42,084 bases of DNA, from the NCBI GenBank assembly GCA_007115975.1, contig SKJJ01000167.1, forward strand, positions 1-42,084, read 5' to 3'. Below are positions 33,850 through 42,084 of the stretch, one piece after another. A program made the position numbers and the translations under genes. The notes below the pieces were generated by a model. That model was not told the origin of the DNA and did no database searches. It saw nothing but the letters and a program-made list of their open reading frames with translations. Origin of the DNA: Chitinispirillum sp. (GTDB taxonomy: Bacteria > Fibrobacterota > Chitinivibrionia > Chitinivibrionales > Chitinispirillaceae). Every line of letters starts with the position of its first letter. Within the stretch, counting starts at the first letter, position 1.

Positions 33850-34338
33850 ATGAGAGAAAAAGCCGCTTTTCAAAAAAGATTCAGCATAGTCAAAGCTGAA
33901 CTTGACGATGTAAAAAAACTAGTAGAGGCAGAAACTCTCTGCGAGAAAAAACCCCGCTCTCCCCAGACCATAAAAAGAGACCTCCAGCTACCCAATGCGG
34001 TTTTAAATCTTATCGTTTCTGAAAACCGGTCTGTTGAGGGGTATGTTTCAGGAGGTATAGTTCTTGATGAGTTTGAGATCCACTCCCTTGGTATAAACCC
34101 CCGATTCAGAAGGATGGGCTTGGCCACCAGACTTTTACACCATACGATAAAAGAAGTAGTGCAGCAGAGGGTGAAAAGGATTTTTCTTGAGGTAAGGAGA
34201 TCCAATGTCGCAGCGCAGAATCTCTACAAAAGGTGTGGATTTGAGTTTTTGCAGGAGCGAAAATCCTACTATCATGATGGAGAAGATGCTCTGGTTATGG
34301 TGAGAGAAACAAAAGACCACTCTATTTACGGTGAATAA
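33850..34338 (+). CDS. RimI-like GNAT N-acetyltransferase
   Basis: The 162-residue product is a GNAT-fold acetyltransferase. The acetyl-CoA loop is RFRRMGLATRLLHH, and IFLEVRRSNVAAQNLYKRCGF is the pattern typical of RimI, which acetylates the N-terminal Ala of ribosomal protein S18. Position next to an S1-type gene agrees with a ribosomal role but does not prove it. The frame continues upstream to an ATG at 33775, adding a Cys/His-containing leader (CYFCSANQNFHHHK); I prefer 33850, though neither site has a clear Shine-Dalgarno. Confidence 0.8.
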   Translation: MREKAAFQKRFSIVKAELDDVKKLVEAETLCEKKPRSPQTIKRDLQLPNAVLNLIVSENRSVEGYVSGGIVLDEFEIHSLGINPRFRRMGLATRLLHHTIKEVVQQRVKRIFLEVRRSNVAAQNLYKRCGFEFLQERKSYYHDGEDALVMVRETKDHSIYGE

Positions 34339-34378
34339 CTCCGGGGTCCCGCACACAAAGATTAAAAGATGGGGCTGA

Positions 34379-34735
34379 CTAAGAATCTTCACCTGATTGC
34401 ATCTGGTTTAAAAGAAGTTGCAGAGAGTCATAAAGTTGAAGGTTGTTTAGTTTGTTGATATTTGTAGAGCAGATAATCCGCTTTATATGCTCTGGTGTAA
34501 CCAGACGCAAAGTCCGCACTGTGCCATTCATCGATTTCAGAAGCCTGATAATTACACTCAGCTCAGCAGATGAGATAGTTTGTGCTGTGGTAAGATCCAA
34601 AATCACATCCTTGCAGTTTTCAATGGAACAGGCCTGATTCACCAGTTCTCGTCTGAAGTCCTGAAGATCTGAGGAAGTTTTACGGGCGTATGAATAAAGT
34701 ACGAAATTGGTTTTATCAATTTTTGTCAGGGGCAT
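34379..34735 (-). CDS. STAS domain protein (anti-sigma factor antagonist-like)
   Basis: The 118-residue protein is a stand-alone STAS domain. The strand-turn DVILDLTTAQTISSAELSVI is equivalent to the phosphorylation loop of SpoIIAA; Ser residues are present there, so control by a partner kinase is possible. The C-terminal helix (LNNLQLYDSLQLLLNQM) is typical. No anti-sigma kinase or phosphatase gene is nearby, so it probably works with distant partners. AGGA lies before the ATG. It converges with the acetyltransferase gene with 40 nt between them. Confidence 0.82.
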   Translation of the reverse strand: MPLTKIDKTNFVLYSYARKTSSDLQDFRRELVNQACSIENCKDVILDLTTAQTISSAELSVIIRLLKSMNGTVRTLRLVTPEHIKRIICSTNINKLNNLQLYDSLQLLLNQMQSGEDS

Positions 34736-34974
34736 TTTTGTCCTGCAGTAAGCTGATGTTTGATGGGTATGAGTCTATCATGAAATTATATCAATACTAT
34801 GTGAATATCAAGGATCATCAGACCCTGTTGAGGTTATCCCCGGCAAACAGTTGATTGATAAACCGTTGCCTCAGCAACCCTCAAAAATATCTGTACCACA
34901 GATGCGGTGACCTGTTTCGAACCGCTGCAGCAAGATATTATGTATATTGATCTCTTTGAAAAAGGATCAGCATT

Positions 34975-36405
34975 TTGTTAACCTATATACGACAAACCGC
35001 AACGGCAGATTTCTATAAGCGTCTGGCCATAATCGCCATACCCTCAACTCTTCAGTTCCTGCTGACTTCATCGCGACAGCTGGTTGACACCTTTATGATC
35101 GGGCAGCTTGGTGAGGTACCGGTTGCAGCAGTGGGTGCAGCGGCACGCCCCTTTTTTGTGGTCATTATGGTGCTCTGGGGTGCAAGTCACGGTACCGGGA
35201 TGCTTGCCTCCCAGTACTGGGGGAAAAAAGATATCATAGGGGTGAGAAAAAGCGTTGTTCAGGCAGTGCTCCTCTCTTTGATGGTGGTCTTGCCCGCGTA
35301 CATCATTTTTCGCTTTTTCCCGGAGTATGTGATAAGGCTTGTAACAAGTGATCCGGAGATAATCCTGCAGGGCAAGACATACTTATCCATCGTGTCAAGC
35401 AACATGCTTGCTCTCTCTGTTACTTTTCCGGTGTATGCAGGTCTCAGAAGTATCAATCAGGCATATACTTGTACGGTCATAAGCACCTTTGGTGTGGTGT
35501 TCAATATTGTCGCCAATTATCTGTTGATATTCGGGTATTTCGGTTTTCCCCAACTGGGGCTCCAGGGTGCGGCAATTGGCACCATGCTCAGTGCGATTCT
35601 TGAAAGTGCCATTGCCGTTTGTTACATATATTTTACAGATCATACCCTTGCGGTGAAGGCAAAGGCTTTAAGAGAGGCCCTGAGAGCAGATCAGTTCAAA
35701 AAGTTTTTTGACATAACGTTTCCGGTAATTGTAAACGGTCTGGTATGGTCTGCCGGAACCTACATCTACTTTATCATCTATGGCCACATGGGAAAACAGG
35801 AACTTGCAGTAATGACCATGTTTACTCCCCTTGAGAGCTTTTGCATAGCCTTTTTCGGTGGTGTCAGTACGGGGGCAGCAGTGATGCTTGGACATCACCT
35901 GGGAAGAAAAGATTTTGGAATTGCCTGGAAGGAGTCGTGGCTATTTGTAATAATTGGTTTTCTGGTCTCTCTTGTGTTGAGTGCCGTTCTGATGCTTCTT
36001 CGCGATAGCCTCCTAGGACTTTTTGATGGGAGCATGACCGCCCAAACACTGGCACTTGCCAGGGATGCATATCCCATACTGCTGATAGGTCTCATGAGCA
36101 AGGCCATAAACATAGTGGTGATTAACGGAGTGCTCAGAAGCGGTGCCGATACCAAATTTATTCTGAAGCTGGACATGGGGTGTCAGTGGCTTGTGGGCAT
36201 TCCCCTTGGGCTGCTTGGCGCCTTTGTGTGGAACCTTCCGCTTAAGGGGGTATTTGCACTGGTGTGCGGTGAAGAGGTAGTGAAAATTTTTATTTGTACA
36301 GCACGGATGTATTCACGGGTCTGGATTAGGAATCTGGTGGATGAGCCTGAAAAGTTGACGGTTGTCAGGGAGAGGGTTTCGGAAGTCGGGGTGGTAGGCG
36401 AATAA
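34975..36405 (+). CDS. MATE family efflux transporter
   Basis: The 476-residue protein has twelve predicted membrane segments in two similar halves, typical of MATE/NorM cation-coupled drug exporters. The first half begins KRLAIIAIPSTLQFLLTSSR followed by QLVDTFMIGQLG, the classic MATE start, and the repeat appears as ITFPVIVNGLVWSAGTYIYF in the second half. Substrates cannot be predicted. The start is TTG, preceded by AAGGA; no in-frame ATG is available upstream. The 239-base gap before it (34736-34974) contains no gene. An ABC export pair follows in the same direction. Confidence 0.93.
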   Translation: MLTYIRQTATADFYKRLAIIAIPSTLQFLLTSSRQLVDTFMIGQLGEVPVAAVGAAARPFFVVIMVLWGASHGTGMLASQYWGKKDIIGVRKSVVQAVLLSLMVVLPAYIIFRFFPEYVIRLVTSDPEIILQGKTYLSIVSSNMLALSVTFPVYAGLRSINQAYTCTVISTFGVVFNIVANYLLIFGYFGFPQLGLQGAAIGTMLSAILESAIAVCYIYFTDHTLAVKAKALREALRADQFKKFFDITFPVIVNGLVWSAGTYIYFIIYGHMGKQELAVMTMFTPLESFCIAFFGGVSTGAAVMLGHHLGRKDFGIAWKESWLFVIIGFLVSLVLSAVLMLLRDSLLGLFDGSMTAQTLALARDAYPILLIGLMSKAINIVVINGVLRSGADTKFILKLDMGCQWLVGIPLGLLGAFVWNLPLKGVFALVCGEEVVKIFICTARMYSRVWIRNLVDEPEKLTVVRERVSEVGVVGE

Positions 36406-36557
36406 TTATTTTGCAAGTGGTACTTCACAAGGTATTTTTTCTTGTAGTTTTTATAAAACTGTGTTGCCAGATTGTTAATGTATGTTGGGAACCATGTACT
36501 GCACCGATGCGGGTAGAAATTTGCAAAAGATGGTATACAACCCGGGAGAGTTTTGAT

Positions 36558-37478
36558 TTGTCAGCTATTATAGAGGTAAAAGAGCTACAAAAAAGGTTCG
36601 GGAAAATCAGAGCGGTGGATGGTGTCACCTTTGCTGCCGAGGAGGGAGCGCTGTTCTCATTTTTGGGCCCCAACGGAGCCGGAAAGTCAACGAGTATCGC
36701 CATACTCTGTACATTACTCTGTGCTGATAGCGGTGAGGCCCGTATTGCTGGGTATAAGGTGGGCAGAGAGAATGATGCTGTACGGAGAAATATCGGTGTT
36801 GTCTTCCAGGAGTCACTTCTGGATCCACTGCTGACAGTGAGCGAAAACCTGGCAGCACGTGCATCTTTTTATGGTATCAGGGGTCAAGAGCTTAAAAAGA
36901 GATGCTGCACTGTTGCTGAAATTCTTGGAATAGAAGAGATTCTCGGGCGTCCCTACAAAGTGCTCTCCGGCGGGCAGCGCAGAAGAGTTGACATCGCAAG
37001 AGCACTTCTCAACACTCCGCGGATACTGTTTCTCGATGAACCCACCACCGGGCTTGATCCTCAGACACGAATCAGGGTGTGGGAGATTATCAAAACGCTG
37101 CAAAAAGAGGAGAAGTTGACGGTGTTTCTTACCACGCACTACCTTGAGGAAGCTTCACGGAGCGATGATGTGGCGATTATCGATAACGGAAAGGTTGTCG
37201 CAAGTGGTACACCCGATAATCTGCGTCTTGAATACAGCAATGACCGACTTCTTTTTATCGCAAACGATGAAGAGTTGTTTGAAAAAAGAGTGGGGGATGA
37301 GGGTCTGTCCTTTACAAAGAGGGGGGATGTATACCAGTTGGCAGTGAAGAACAGCTCTCATGCACTGTCAATTCTCAAACAAAATGAGGATAATATGGCT
37401 GGCTTTGAGATGATAAGGGGGAGCATGGATGATGTGTTCATTGCTATTACCGGCCGTACTATACGGGGTGAGGAGTAA
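36558..37478 (+). CDS. ABC transporter ATP-binding protein (ABC-2/DrrA type)
   Basis: The 306-residue product is the ATPase of an ABC-2 exporter. Walker A is GPNGAGKST (37-45), the signature is LSGGQRRRVDIAR (136 onward), Walker B is ILFLDEPTTGLD (160-161 Asp-Glu), and the switch His lies in TTHYLEEAS. The C-terminal 80 residues resemble the regulatory part of DrrA/NodI-type ATPases. The frame is open from 36411, but I chose the TTG at 36558: it has GGGAGAG 7 nt upstream and begins exactly where the family starts (IIEVKELQKRFG). The permease gene follows after 3 nt. Confidence 0.93.
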   Translation: MSAIIEVKELQKRFGKIRAVDGVTFAAEEGALFSFLGPNGAGKSTSIAILCTLLCADSGEARIAGYKVGRENDAVRRNIGVVFQESLLDPLLTVSENLAARASFYGIRGQELKKRCCTVAEILGIEEILGRPYKVLSGGQRRRVDIARALLNTPRILFLDEPTTGLDPQTRIRVWEIIKTLQKEEKLTVFLTTHYLEEASRSDDVAIIDNGKVVASGTPDNLRLEYSNDRLLFIANDEELFEKRVGDEGLSFTKRGDVYQLAVKNSSHALSILKQNEDNMAGFEMIRGSMDDVFIAITGRTIRGEE

Positions 37479-37481
37479 TCT

Positions 37482-38363
37482 GTGACCGTGATACAGGGGC
37501 TGGTGCTGAGAAATCTAAAAGTGTACCTTCGGGACAAAACCGCCGTGTTCTTCTCTTTTTTATCGATGCTCATAATAATCGCTCTATATGCGCTGTTCCT
37601 TGGTAAAGCTCAGGTGAGCAATATTCAACAGCAGGTTGGTGATGTAGAGGGCATACGGTTTCTTGTTGACTCCTGGATAATGGCAGGTCTTCTGGCCGTT
37701 AACTCTGTTACAATCGGACTGGGTGCATTGGGTATCATGGTGCAGGATGGTGAGGGGAAAGGTCTCAATGATTTCCTTGTGGCTCCAATAAGAAGATTTC
37801 ATATCGTAGCCAGTTATCTCATTGCTTCATGGTTGATTGGAATTATTCTCAATACATTGGCACTTGTCATCGGTCAGGTGTATATCGTTGCAGGCGGTGG
37901 AGAGATTCTTCCGTTTGTTGCCGTAATACAAGTGATAGGACTGCTGTCACTCTGTGTTATCTCTTCATCCACCGTTATCTTCTTTGTTGCCACCTATATA
38001 AAAACCATGATTTCATATGGTGCACTGACGGCGATCCTTGGAACCGTGATCGGTTTTGTCACCGGGGTTTATGTTCCGCTCAGTGTGATGCCTCCTGCGG
38101 TACAGAATGTTGTCTCCTTTGTACCTGCCAGCCACGGGGCGGCTGCATTGAGACAGGTATTTATGAGGAGGCCTGCTGAGATTGTGTTCGGTGAAAGTTC
38201 GCCTGAAATTGCTGCAGGTTTTATGGACACCATGGGGGCTCATCTCTATATTGGGAATGTTCCGGTAGGCATGGGTGGGATGATTGGTATGCTGGTGTTC
38301 TCGGGTGTGCTGTTTCTTTCTCTCTCTGTGGTGCGGCTCTCGCGGCCCGGCTCTGAGCGGTAA
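37482..38363 (+). CDS. ABC-2 type transporter permease
   Basis: The 293-residue protein is the membrane partner of the preceding ATPase, with six hydrophobic segments and an ABC-2 core (FLVAPIRRFHIVASYLIASW, then GVYVPLSVMPPAVQNVVSFV). The long loop between helices 5 and 6 contains PASHGAAALRQVF, typical of drug or polysaccharide exporters of this class. The start is GTG with GAGGAG upstream inside the ATPase end, so the two are translationally linked. Whether the cargo is a drug, lipid or polysaccharide cannot be told. Confidence 0.92.
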   Translation: MTVIQGLVLRNLKVYLRDKTAVFFSFLSMLIIIALYALFLGKAQVSNIQQQVGDVEGIRFLVDSWIMAGLLAVNSVTIGLGALGIMVQDGEGKGLNDFLVAPIRRFHIVASYLIASWLIGIILNTLALVIGQVYIVAGGGEILPFVAVIQVIGLLSLCVISSSTVIFFVATYIKTMISYGALTAILGTVIGFVTGVYVPLSVMPPAVQNVVSFVPASHGAAALRQVFMRRPAEIVFGESSPEIAAGFMDTMGAHLYIGNVPVGMGGMIGMLVFSGVLFLSLSVVRLSRPGSER

Positions 38364-38463
38364 ACTGCTCAGGGGATCTTTTCGGCATTTACCCTAAGCT
38401 TTCCAAATCGCAGTATCTATTATGGTACAGAGGATTGTTTGATGTTGTTAGGATTAAACCAAC

Positions 38464-38898
38464 TCATAAAATCTCCTCCAGACGCACGTCGATGATAAGC
38501 ACCGACCAGGGGCCGATCCTACTACCCGCACCTCTTTTCCCCCATGCGAGCTGCGGTGGTATAAACAGACGGTACCGGCTGCCGCAGCCCATCAGTTGCA
38601 GACCCTCCCGATACCCTTGGATAGCCTCCTGCATGGCAAATTCAGCGGGATTGTTTTTTTTGTAGGTGTTATCTATAATCGTACCGTCAATTAACGAAAT
38701 ACGCTGCTGAACCACCACCCTGTTTTCAATTGATGGTTTTTTTTCGGCAATGTCATCCAGAATCAAATACTGCAGGCCCGAAGGCGTTTGTATGACACCG
38801 GGCTTGGTTCTGTTTTTTTCCAGAAAATCTTCGCTGTTTTTGCGGTTGTATCCTGCCGTTCCCTTTGTTCTCTTTTTTGACTCTTTTTCTTTAGCCAT
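38464..38898 (-). CDS. FKBP-type peptidyl-prolyl cis-trans isomerase
   Basis: The 144-residue protein has a Lys-rich N-terminal tail (about 40 residues) and one FKBP domain: SGLQYLILDD, DGTIIDNTYKKNNPAEF, then IQGYREGLQLMGCGSRYRLF and IPPQLAWGKRGAG. Some active-site aromatic positions are altered (ISLIDGTIIDN replaces the usual Y-x-G...FD), so catalytic strength is uncertain. There is no signal peptide, so it should be cytoplasmic. Its ATG overlaps the stop of the upstream gene by one base (TAATG), with GGAGGAG just upstream, so the two are coupled. Confidence 0.9.
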   Translation of the reverse strand: MAKEKESKKRTKGTAGYNRKNSEDFLEKNRTKPGVIQTPSGLQYLILDDIAEKKPSIENRVVVQQRISLIDGTIIDNTYKKNNPAEFAMQEAIQGYREGLQLMGCGSRYRLFIPPQLAWGKRGAGSRIGPWSVLIIDVRLEEIL

Positions 38899-39293
38899 TA
38901 TGCTCCTCCAAGAACAACCTTCAGAGTAAGATCGGCCAAAATAACATCATCGATTCTGGTGATAAGCCGCCACGGGCCGACTTTATCCCCGAGAGGCTCC
39001 CAAATTGTATCACCCAGGAAAAAATCCCAGCTGTTCTTTTTCACATAAACCTCACCGGTAAAGGGAGGTCGGATATTGCCTTGAGAATCCTTGAACGGAG
39101 GATGATCGATAGTAAAATGGATCTTCTTTCCCTTGGCTTTTTTGATGGTGAGAATGTAGCCAAACTCAATGTCTTTAATACATGGAATCGTATCGGTTAT
39201 CTCTCTGGGCTCAGGAAGTTGTTTGGATTGGCGGTCCCAGGGAGAATATATACCCCAGCTGTCCAGCTCCCAGGTAAATTTCGGTTTTGTCAT
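38898..39293 (-). CDS. DUF3859-like small protein
   Basis: The 131-residue product resembles the DUF3859 family: an N-terminal ELDSWGIYSPWDR, then DTIPCIKDIEFGYILTIKKA, a central IDHPPFKDSQGN and a C-terminal all-beta part (PWRLITRIDDVILADLTLKV). The function of the family is unknown. I chose ATG 39293; the frame runs back to 39377, but the extra residues look unrelated. It is translationally coupled to the FKBP gene. The assignment rests on my recollection of the family pattern and needs a profile search. Confidence 0.65.
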   Translation of the reverse strand: MTKPKFTWELDSWGIYSPWDRQSKQLPEPREITDTIPCIKDIEFGYILTIKKAKGKKIHFTIDHPPFKDSQGNIRPPFTGEVYVKKNSWDFFLGDTIWEPLGDKVGPWRLITRIDDVILADLTLKVVLGGA

Positions 39294-39571
39294 AGCAGAG
39301 TTTTCGGTGCCGCAGTGCAGAAAAAGTTTCGCTGCCTGAATATAACAGGAAATCAAGAGTTCGGAATCTACCCTCAAAAGCTTTCAGGGTGAATAGTTGT
39401 AGAGATCAAAATACGGATTGCGAGCATACCAAATCAAGTTTTGTAAATTTAGCGGTGAAGAACCACCTATAGAAACGTATCTTTTATTATTTTTTCGGTT
39501 CACAGAGTAATCGGGCAAGAGGGGACAGTCCGCAAACACACGATCCAACAGGTGATTATCAGGAGACTCAT

Positions 39572-40276
39572 ATGACTCAAAAAACAGTACTAATAACCGG
39601 TGGCAATAAAGGCATTGGTCTGGATGTAACCGATCTCTTCTATCAGTCAGGCTTTTCGGTTATAGTACTTGCACGTGATTTTTCGACATTTCCCCGGGAC
39701 CGATACCCCGATGTACATCTTGTTGAATTCGATCTGAGAAGAGTTGATACAATACCGCAGATCATCGCAACACTCCCGCCGGTCGATATACTGATCAACA
39801 ATGCCGGTATTATGAATGCTATTGCACCGCAGGCGTATGATGCTGATCGTATAGATGAGATCATGAAAATCAATTTACAGGCGCCGGTCACACTCATAAA
39901 CGAAGTAAGCAAGGGTATGGTAAAAAGTGGGAGTGGACGAATTGTCAATGTTGCATCGGTGGCAGGAGAGATGGGACATCCGGATGTGTGGTATGGGATC
40001 TCCAAGGCTGGGTTGATCAATGCGACCAAGAGTTTTTCAAAGTTACTTGGCCCCTGCGGGATTATTATCAATGTCGTAGCCCCGGGACCAGTGGAAACCG
40101 ATATGCTCAATACTATTCCGGGGCCGCGTAAAGAAGAGCTCAGGTCTTTGACTATAAAGAAACGCTTCGCCTACTCAGAAGAGGTCGCCTCAACGATATT
40201 CTGGCTCGGGACGCAGAGTACCGGGTACATAAACGGTACCTGTATCGATATCAACAATGGATCATTCATGCGGTGA
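39572..40276 (+). CDS. Short-chain dehydrogenase/reductase (SDR)
   Basis: The 234-residue protein is a classical SDR oxidoreductase. The cofactor loop is TGGNKGIG (residues 9-16), NNAG is at 76-79, and the catalytic residues are Ser129 (NVASVAG), Tyr141 and Lys145 (YGISKAG). It resembles FabG-like 3-oxoacyl reductases, but the substrate is open. AGGAGA lies upstream of the ATG. No fatty-acid genes flank it. Confidence 0.93.
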   Translation: MTQKTVLITGGNKGIGLDVTDLFYQSGFSVIVLARDFSTFPRDRYPDVHLVEFDLRRVDTIPQIIATLPPVDILINNAGIMNAIAPQAYDADRIDEIMKINLQAPVTLINEVSKGMVKSGSGRIVNVASVAGEMGHPDVWYGISKAGLINATKSFSKLLGPCGIIINVVAPGPVETDMLNTIPGPRKEELRSLTIKKRFAYSEEVASTIFWLGTQSTGYINGTCIDINNGSFMR

Positions 40277-40295
40277 ATGGTTGGAAAAGGAGAAA

Positions 40296-40314
40296 GGGGC
40301 CGGCACAGTGCCCC
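40296..40314. terminator. Candidate terminator between the SDR and barrel genes
   Basis: GGGGC (40296-40300) pairs with GCCCC (40310-40314) around a 9-nt loop. On the minus strand it is followed by TTTCTCCTTTT, so it fits the end of the barrel-protein transcript better than the end of the SDR transcript. Confidence 0.45.
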
Positions 40315-40431
40315 TGTAGTGATTTGAGCCCCTGGTCCATTTTTTTTGATCATCTGTCAGGTTCAAACGAAAAAGGGCCGGTAAAAGAGTGGTTGTTTCG
40401 GTACCAAGCAGTTGATATATGGAGCTATCCT

Positions 40432-41547
40432 TTACCAGCCAATACCAAACTGAAAGTTAAATTGAGTTGGATAGGCAGTTTGATAGGTAGTTACTGTTTC
40501 AGGGTCTCCCCATATAGTGGTATTACCTGTTTCAGTATGTTTTGAAATTTGGACAGGTAAAACATTTTGGGACAGTGCGAAGGCAGTAAAAAACCGTGTG
40601 CGATAGGCTCGGCTGGACATGAGGCCGATATGAAGAAAAGGCATAATTCCCAATTGGAAATCGGACAGCCAATTGAAATAGGGCACAACCCCTCCTCCCA
40701 CAAAAACAGGGAATGCGTGATCTGTAATGTATCTGCTCACTGCGATTTCGAAATAGTTACCCCCGTAAAGGTTGCCTTTTGTTGAGAGAAAACCACTTGG
40801 CAGCAGCGCTCCTGCACCAAACTCTGCAAAGAAGTTATCCGACTCCATCTTCATGTTATACCCTATACTTATCATTGCACTAAGCTTGAGACTGCTATAG
40901 ATGGTGGTATAAATACCACCCATTTTAATGCCGGAAATTTTCTCCTGAAACAGTTTGTTGTTTTGCACCCCTTCAGCACGGGTGATAGTAGAAGGTGTTC
41001 TGGTTTTTTCGGGAGGGATCTTCTGGAAAATTGACTGAGCCATACGTTCGGTAGACTCTTCAATATCGCCATAGGTAACCAATGTCATTTGAGCACGGTA
41101 AATTTCGCTGCCGTCGGCTGCATTGTGACGGACGATCGTAACAATAGTCTTGTGATCATCAAGTAATTTTTTATCGTTGGCAGAGTGGTTATTATCCGCT
41201 TTGATGTTGACGGTGATTTTCTTTTCCCCACCCATTACGTCGTATGTTGCCTTCTCTTTTCGACTTATATAGAGTCCAATTGCTTTAATAACCAAATACT
41301 CCTGAACATCAAGAGCCTGTGCAGAGGCATGAAAGTTACTGTCGGGCTCCAACGCTTTGGCAGATTCACGGGGAGAGAGGACCCTCTGATTTGAGGCCGC
41401 AGCATACTTCATGGCCAGCAAAGTACTGAATGCGCTTAAGTAGCTTTGGTCCACATTGATACCAATTGCGGGAAAAACTGCAACATCAGAGGAAAAAGCT
41501 GAACATGCAATTACAATTGAGAATAGAAATGCAGCTGTTCGCTTCAT
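40432..41547 (-). CDS. Exported protein: TolB/CsgG-like N-domain plus outer-membrane barrel
   Basis: The 371-residue protein begins with a signal peptide (MKRTAAFLFSIVIACSAFSS). Residues about 22-180 (VAVFPAIGINVDQSYLSAF, then QRVLSPRESAKAL, ALDVQEYLVIKAIGLY, DGSEIYRAQMTL) look like the TolB N-terminal/CsgG-LpoB type of periplasmic fold. From about 205 on the sequence alternates polar and aromatic residues (YTTIYSSLKLSAMISIGYNM, FFAEFGAGALLPSG) and ends FNFQFGIGW with a terminal aromatic, as expected for an outer-membrane beta-barrel. GGGAG precedes the ATG. The function is unknown; the two-domain reading is inferred from pattern only. Confidence 0.7.
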   Translation of the reverse strand: MKRTAAFLFSIVIACSAFSSDVAVFPAIGINVDQSYLSAFSTLLAMKYAAASNQRVLSPRESAKALEPDSNFHASAQALDVQEYLVIKAIGLYISRKEKATYDVMGGEKKITVNIKADNNHSANDKKLLDDHKTIVTIVRHNAADGSEIYRAQMTLVTYGDIEESTERMAQSIFQKIPPEKTRTPSTITRAEGVQNNKLFQEKISGIKMGGIYTTIYSSLKLSAMISIGYNMKMESDNFFAEFGAGALLPSGFLSTKGNLYGGNYFEIAVSRYITDHAFPVFVGGGVVPYFNWLSDFQLGIMPFLHIGLMSSRAYRTRFFTAFALSQNVLPVQISKHTETGNTTIWGDPETVTTYQTAYPTQFNFQFGIGW

Positions 41548-41619
41548 ACAAAACTCCCTTTTTTTAATGAATATCTCAAATTATCTGATTAAAAAGCAAA
41601 AGATTGTTACCCCGCATCT

Positions 41620-41633
41620 CTGCCCGGAGGCAG
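41620..41633. other. Small perfect hairpin upstream of the barrel-protein gene
   Basis: CTGCC-CGGA-GGCAG forms a five-base-pair stem with a tetraloop, about 75 nt upstream of the barrel gene start. Its role is unknown. The surrounding region 41548-41803 holds no gene I can support. Confidence 0.4.
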
Positions 41634-41803
41634 GGCTCGGTGCCAGGAAACAAAAAAAGAGTTGTTTACTGGCCAAAAACTAAACTGATAGACTGCAATG
41701 ATAAACCATATAGGTATTTTGCGATAGTTGGTTTTTGTTGAGACTACAGCTTGGAAAAGGATGTCTTATCTGTATGCAGTGGGACATTGTTCGGCAATTG
41801 TGA

Positions 41804-42025
41804 AAAAATGAAAAAGGGCCCAATGCTGAACAGAAACCGATTAGTAAAACAGGAAAAATATACGACAAAAAGGTTCCCGATAGCAAGCAGTATGAGTTGG
41901 TTAGCATCTTCTTGTGGGTCGATTCCGTCCAGAGTTCGTTGGACAACTCATTGGGAGATGGTGTATTTGGATTTGGCAATAGTGGTGCGAGGCTTGCGGA
42001 ACAAGTCACCGTAGCGTGGGTGTGA
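41804..42025 (+). pseudogene. Startless open frame, possible gene remnant
   Basis: After the stop codon at 41801-41803 a frame stays open for 73 codons to TGA at 42023. Its translation looks protein-like: GKIYDKKVPDSKQYELVSIF, then LWVDSVQSSLDNSLGDGVFG and FGNSGARLAEQVTVAWV. There is no ATG or other usual start codon in the first part of the frame, so it may be the 3' end of a gene broken by a frameshift. I do not recognise the family. A 16-bp tandem repeat begins 12 nt after its stop. An opposite-strand frame (41680-42009) looks less protein-like. Confidence 0.35.
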
Positions 42026-42036
42026 CGGAGAGTCTG

Positions 42037-42084
42037 ATTTGTTGATGGAGGGATTTGTTGATGGAGGGATTTGTTGATGGAGGG
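42037..42084. repeat. 16-bp direct tandem repeat, three copies at the window edge
   Basis: The unit ATTTGTTGATGGAGGG is repeated three times without mismatch (42037, 42053, 42069) up to the last base of the window, so the array may be longer. There are no spacers, which argues against CRISPR. The unit has the same length as the repeat at 1-32 but a different sequence. Confidence 0.9.

Noticed and set aside
36411..36557. N-terminal extension of the ABC ATPase
   Set aside because: The extra 49 residues do not match the family, and a TTG with a well-placed GGGAGAG marks the natural start.
41680..42009. 109-codon minus-strand frame at the right edge
   Set aside because: It is Ser/Cys/Leu-rich with no family resemblance, and the opposite-strand frame looks more protein-like.
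42037..42084. CRISPR array
   Set aside because: Units are directly adjacent, 16 bp long and without spacers; no cas genes are present.

Overview
The window looks like a chromosomal segment of a free-living Gram-negative bacterium, dominated by housekeeping and envelope genes. Support for a double membrane comes from several lipoprotein signal peptides, a predicted outer-membrane beta-barrel protein and an unlinked MraY. A lipoprotein with a FlgD-like C-terminal domain, a bS22-like mini ribosomal protein, class III cyclase, DUF502 and PRC/PAC2 genes fit the Fibrobacterota/FCB side of the tree. The lineage is an inference only. No rRNA, tRNA, CRISPR array, prophage or complete insertion sequence was seen.

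Layout. 1-3265: a 16-bp tandem repeat, an Rpn-type nuclease gene, an anchored ComEC-like metallo-beta-lactamase gene and a strongly structured intergenic stretch. 3266-9705 (minus): a compact run read glmS, ridA, scpA, scpB, mutS, with overlapping or nearly touching genes (hexosamine supply, enamine detoxification, SMC loader subunits, mismatch repair). 10036-12263 (minus): a secreted alpha/beta hydrolase and a membrane acyltransferase. 12419-17383 (plus): Rnk/GreA-like factor, UvrD/PcrA-type helicase, membrane adenylate cyclase, PAP2 phosphatase. 17431-19386 (minus): glgB, separated from the PAP2 gene by a bidirectional terminator. 19857-20606: a lipoprotein gene with a structured leader.

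20614-26258 (minus): phosphoribosyltransferase; PRC-barrel then PAC2; and dprA, ftsB/divIC-like, DUF502, recO. 26469-28085 (plus): a 29-residue bS22-like ribosomal protein with a perfect-stem terminator, then a FlgD-tailed lipoprotein. 28355-30227 (minus): mraY then a methyltransferase. 30510-34338 (plus): class 3 lipase, small lipoprotein, five-S1-domain RNA-binding protein, RimI-like acetyltransferase. 34379-34735 (minus): a lone STAS protein. 34975-38363 (plus): MATE exporter, then an ABC-2 exporter pair. 38464-39293 (minus): DUF3859-like gene then FKBP isomerase. 39572-40276 (plus): SDR oxidoreductase. 40432-41547 (minus): a TolB/CsgG-like plus barrel protein. The right edge holds a startless open frame and another 16-bp tandem repeat.

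I did not find a clear new multi-gene system. The best leads are non-coding or architectural: a possible pseudoknot at 3032-3128, a structured leader at 19744-19819, two diverged GATTCCGATT-type elements just upstream of two exported-protein genes, the TolB/CsgG-barrel fusion, and the overlooked bS22-like gene.
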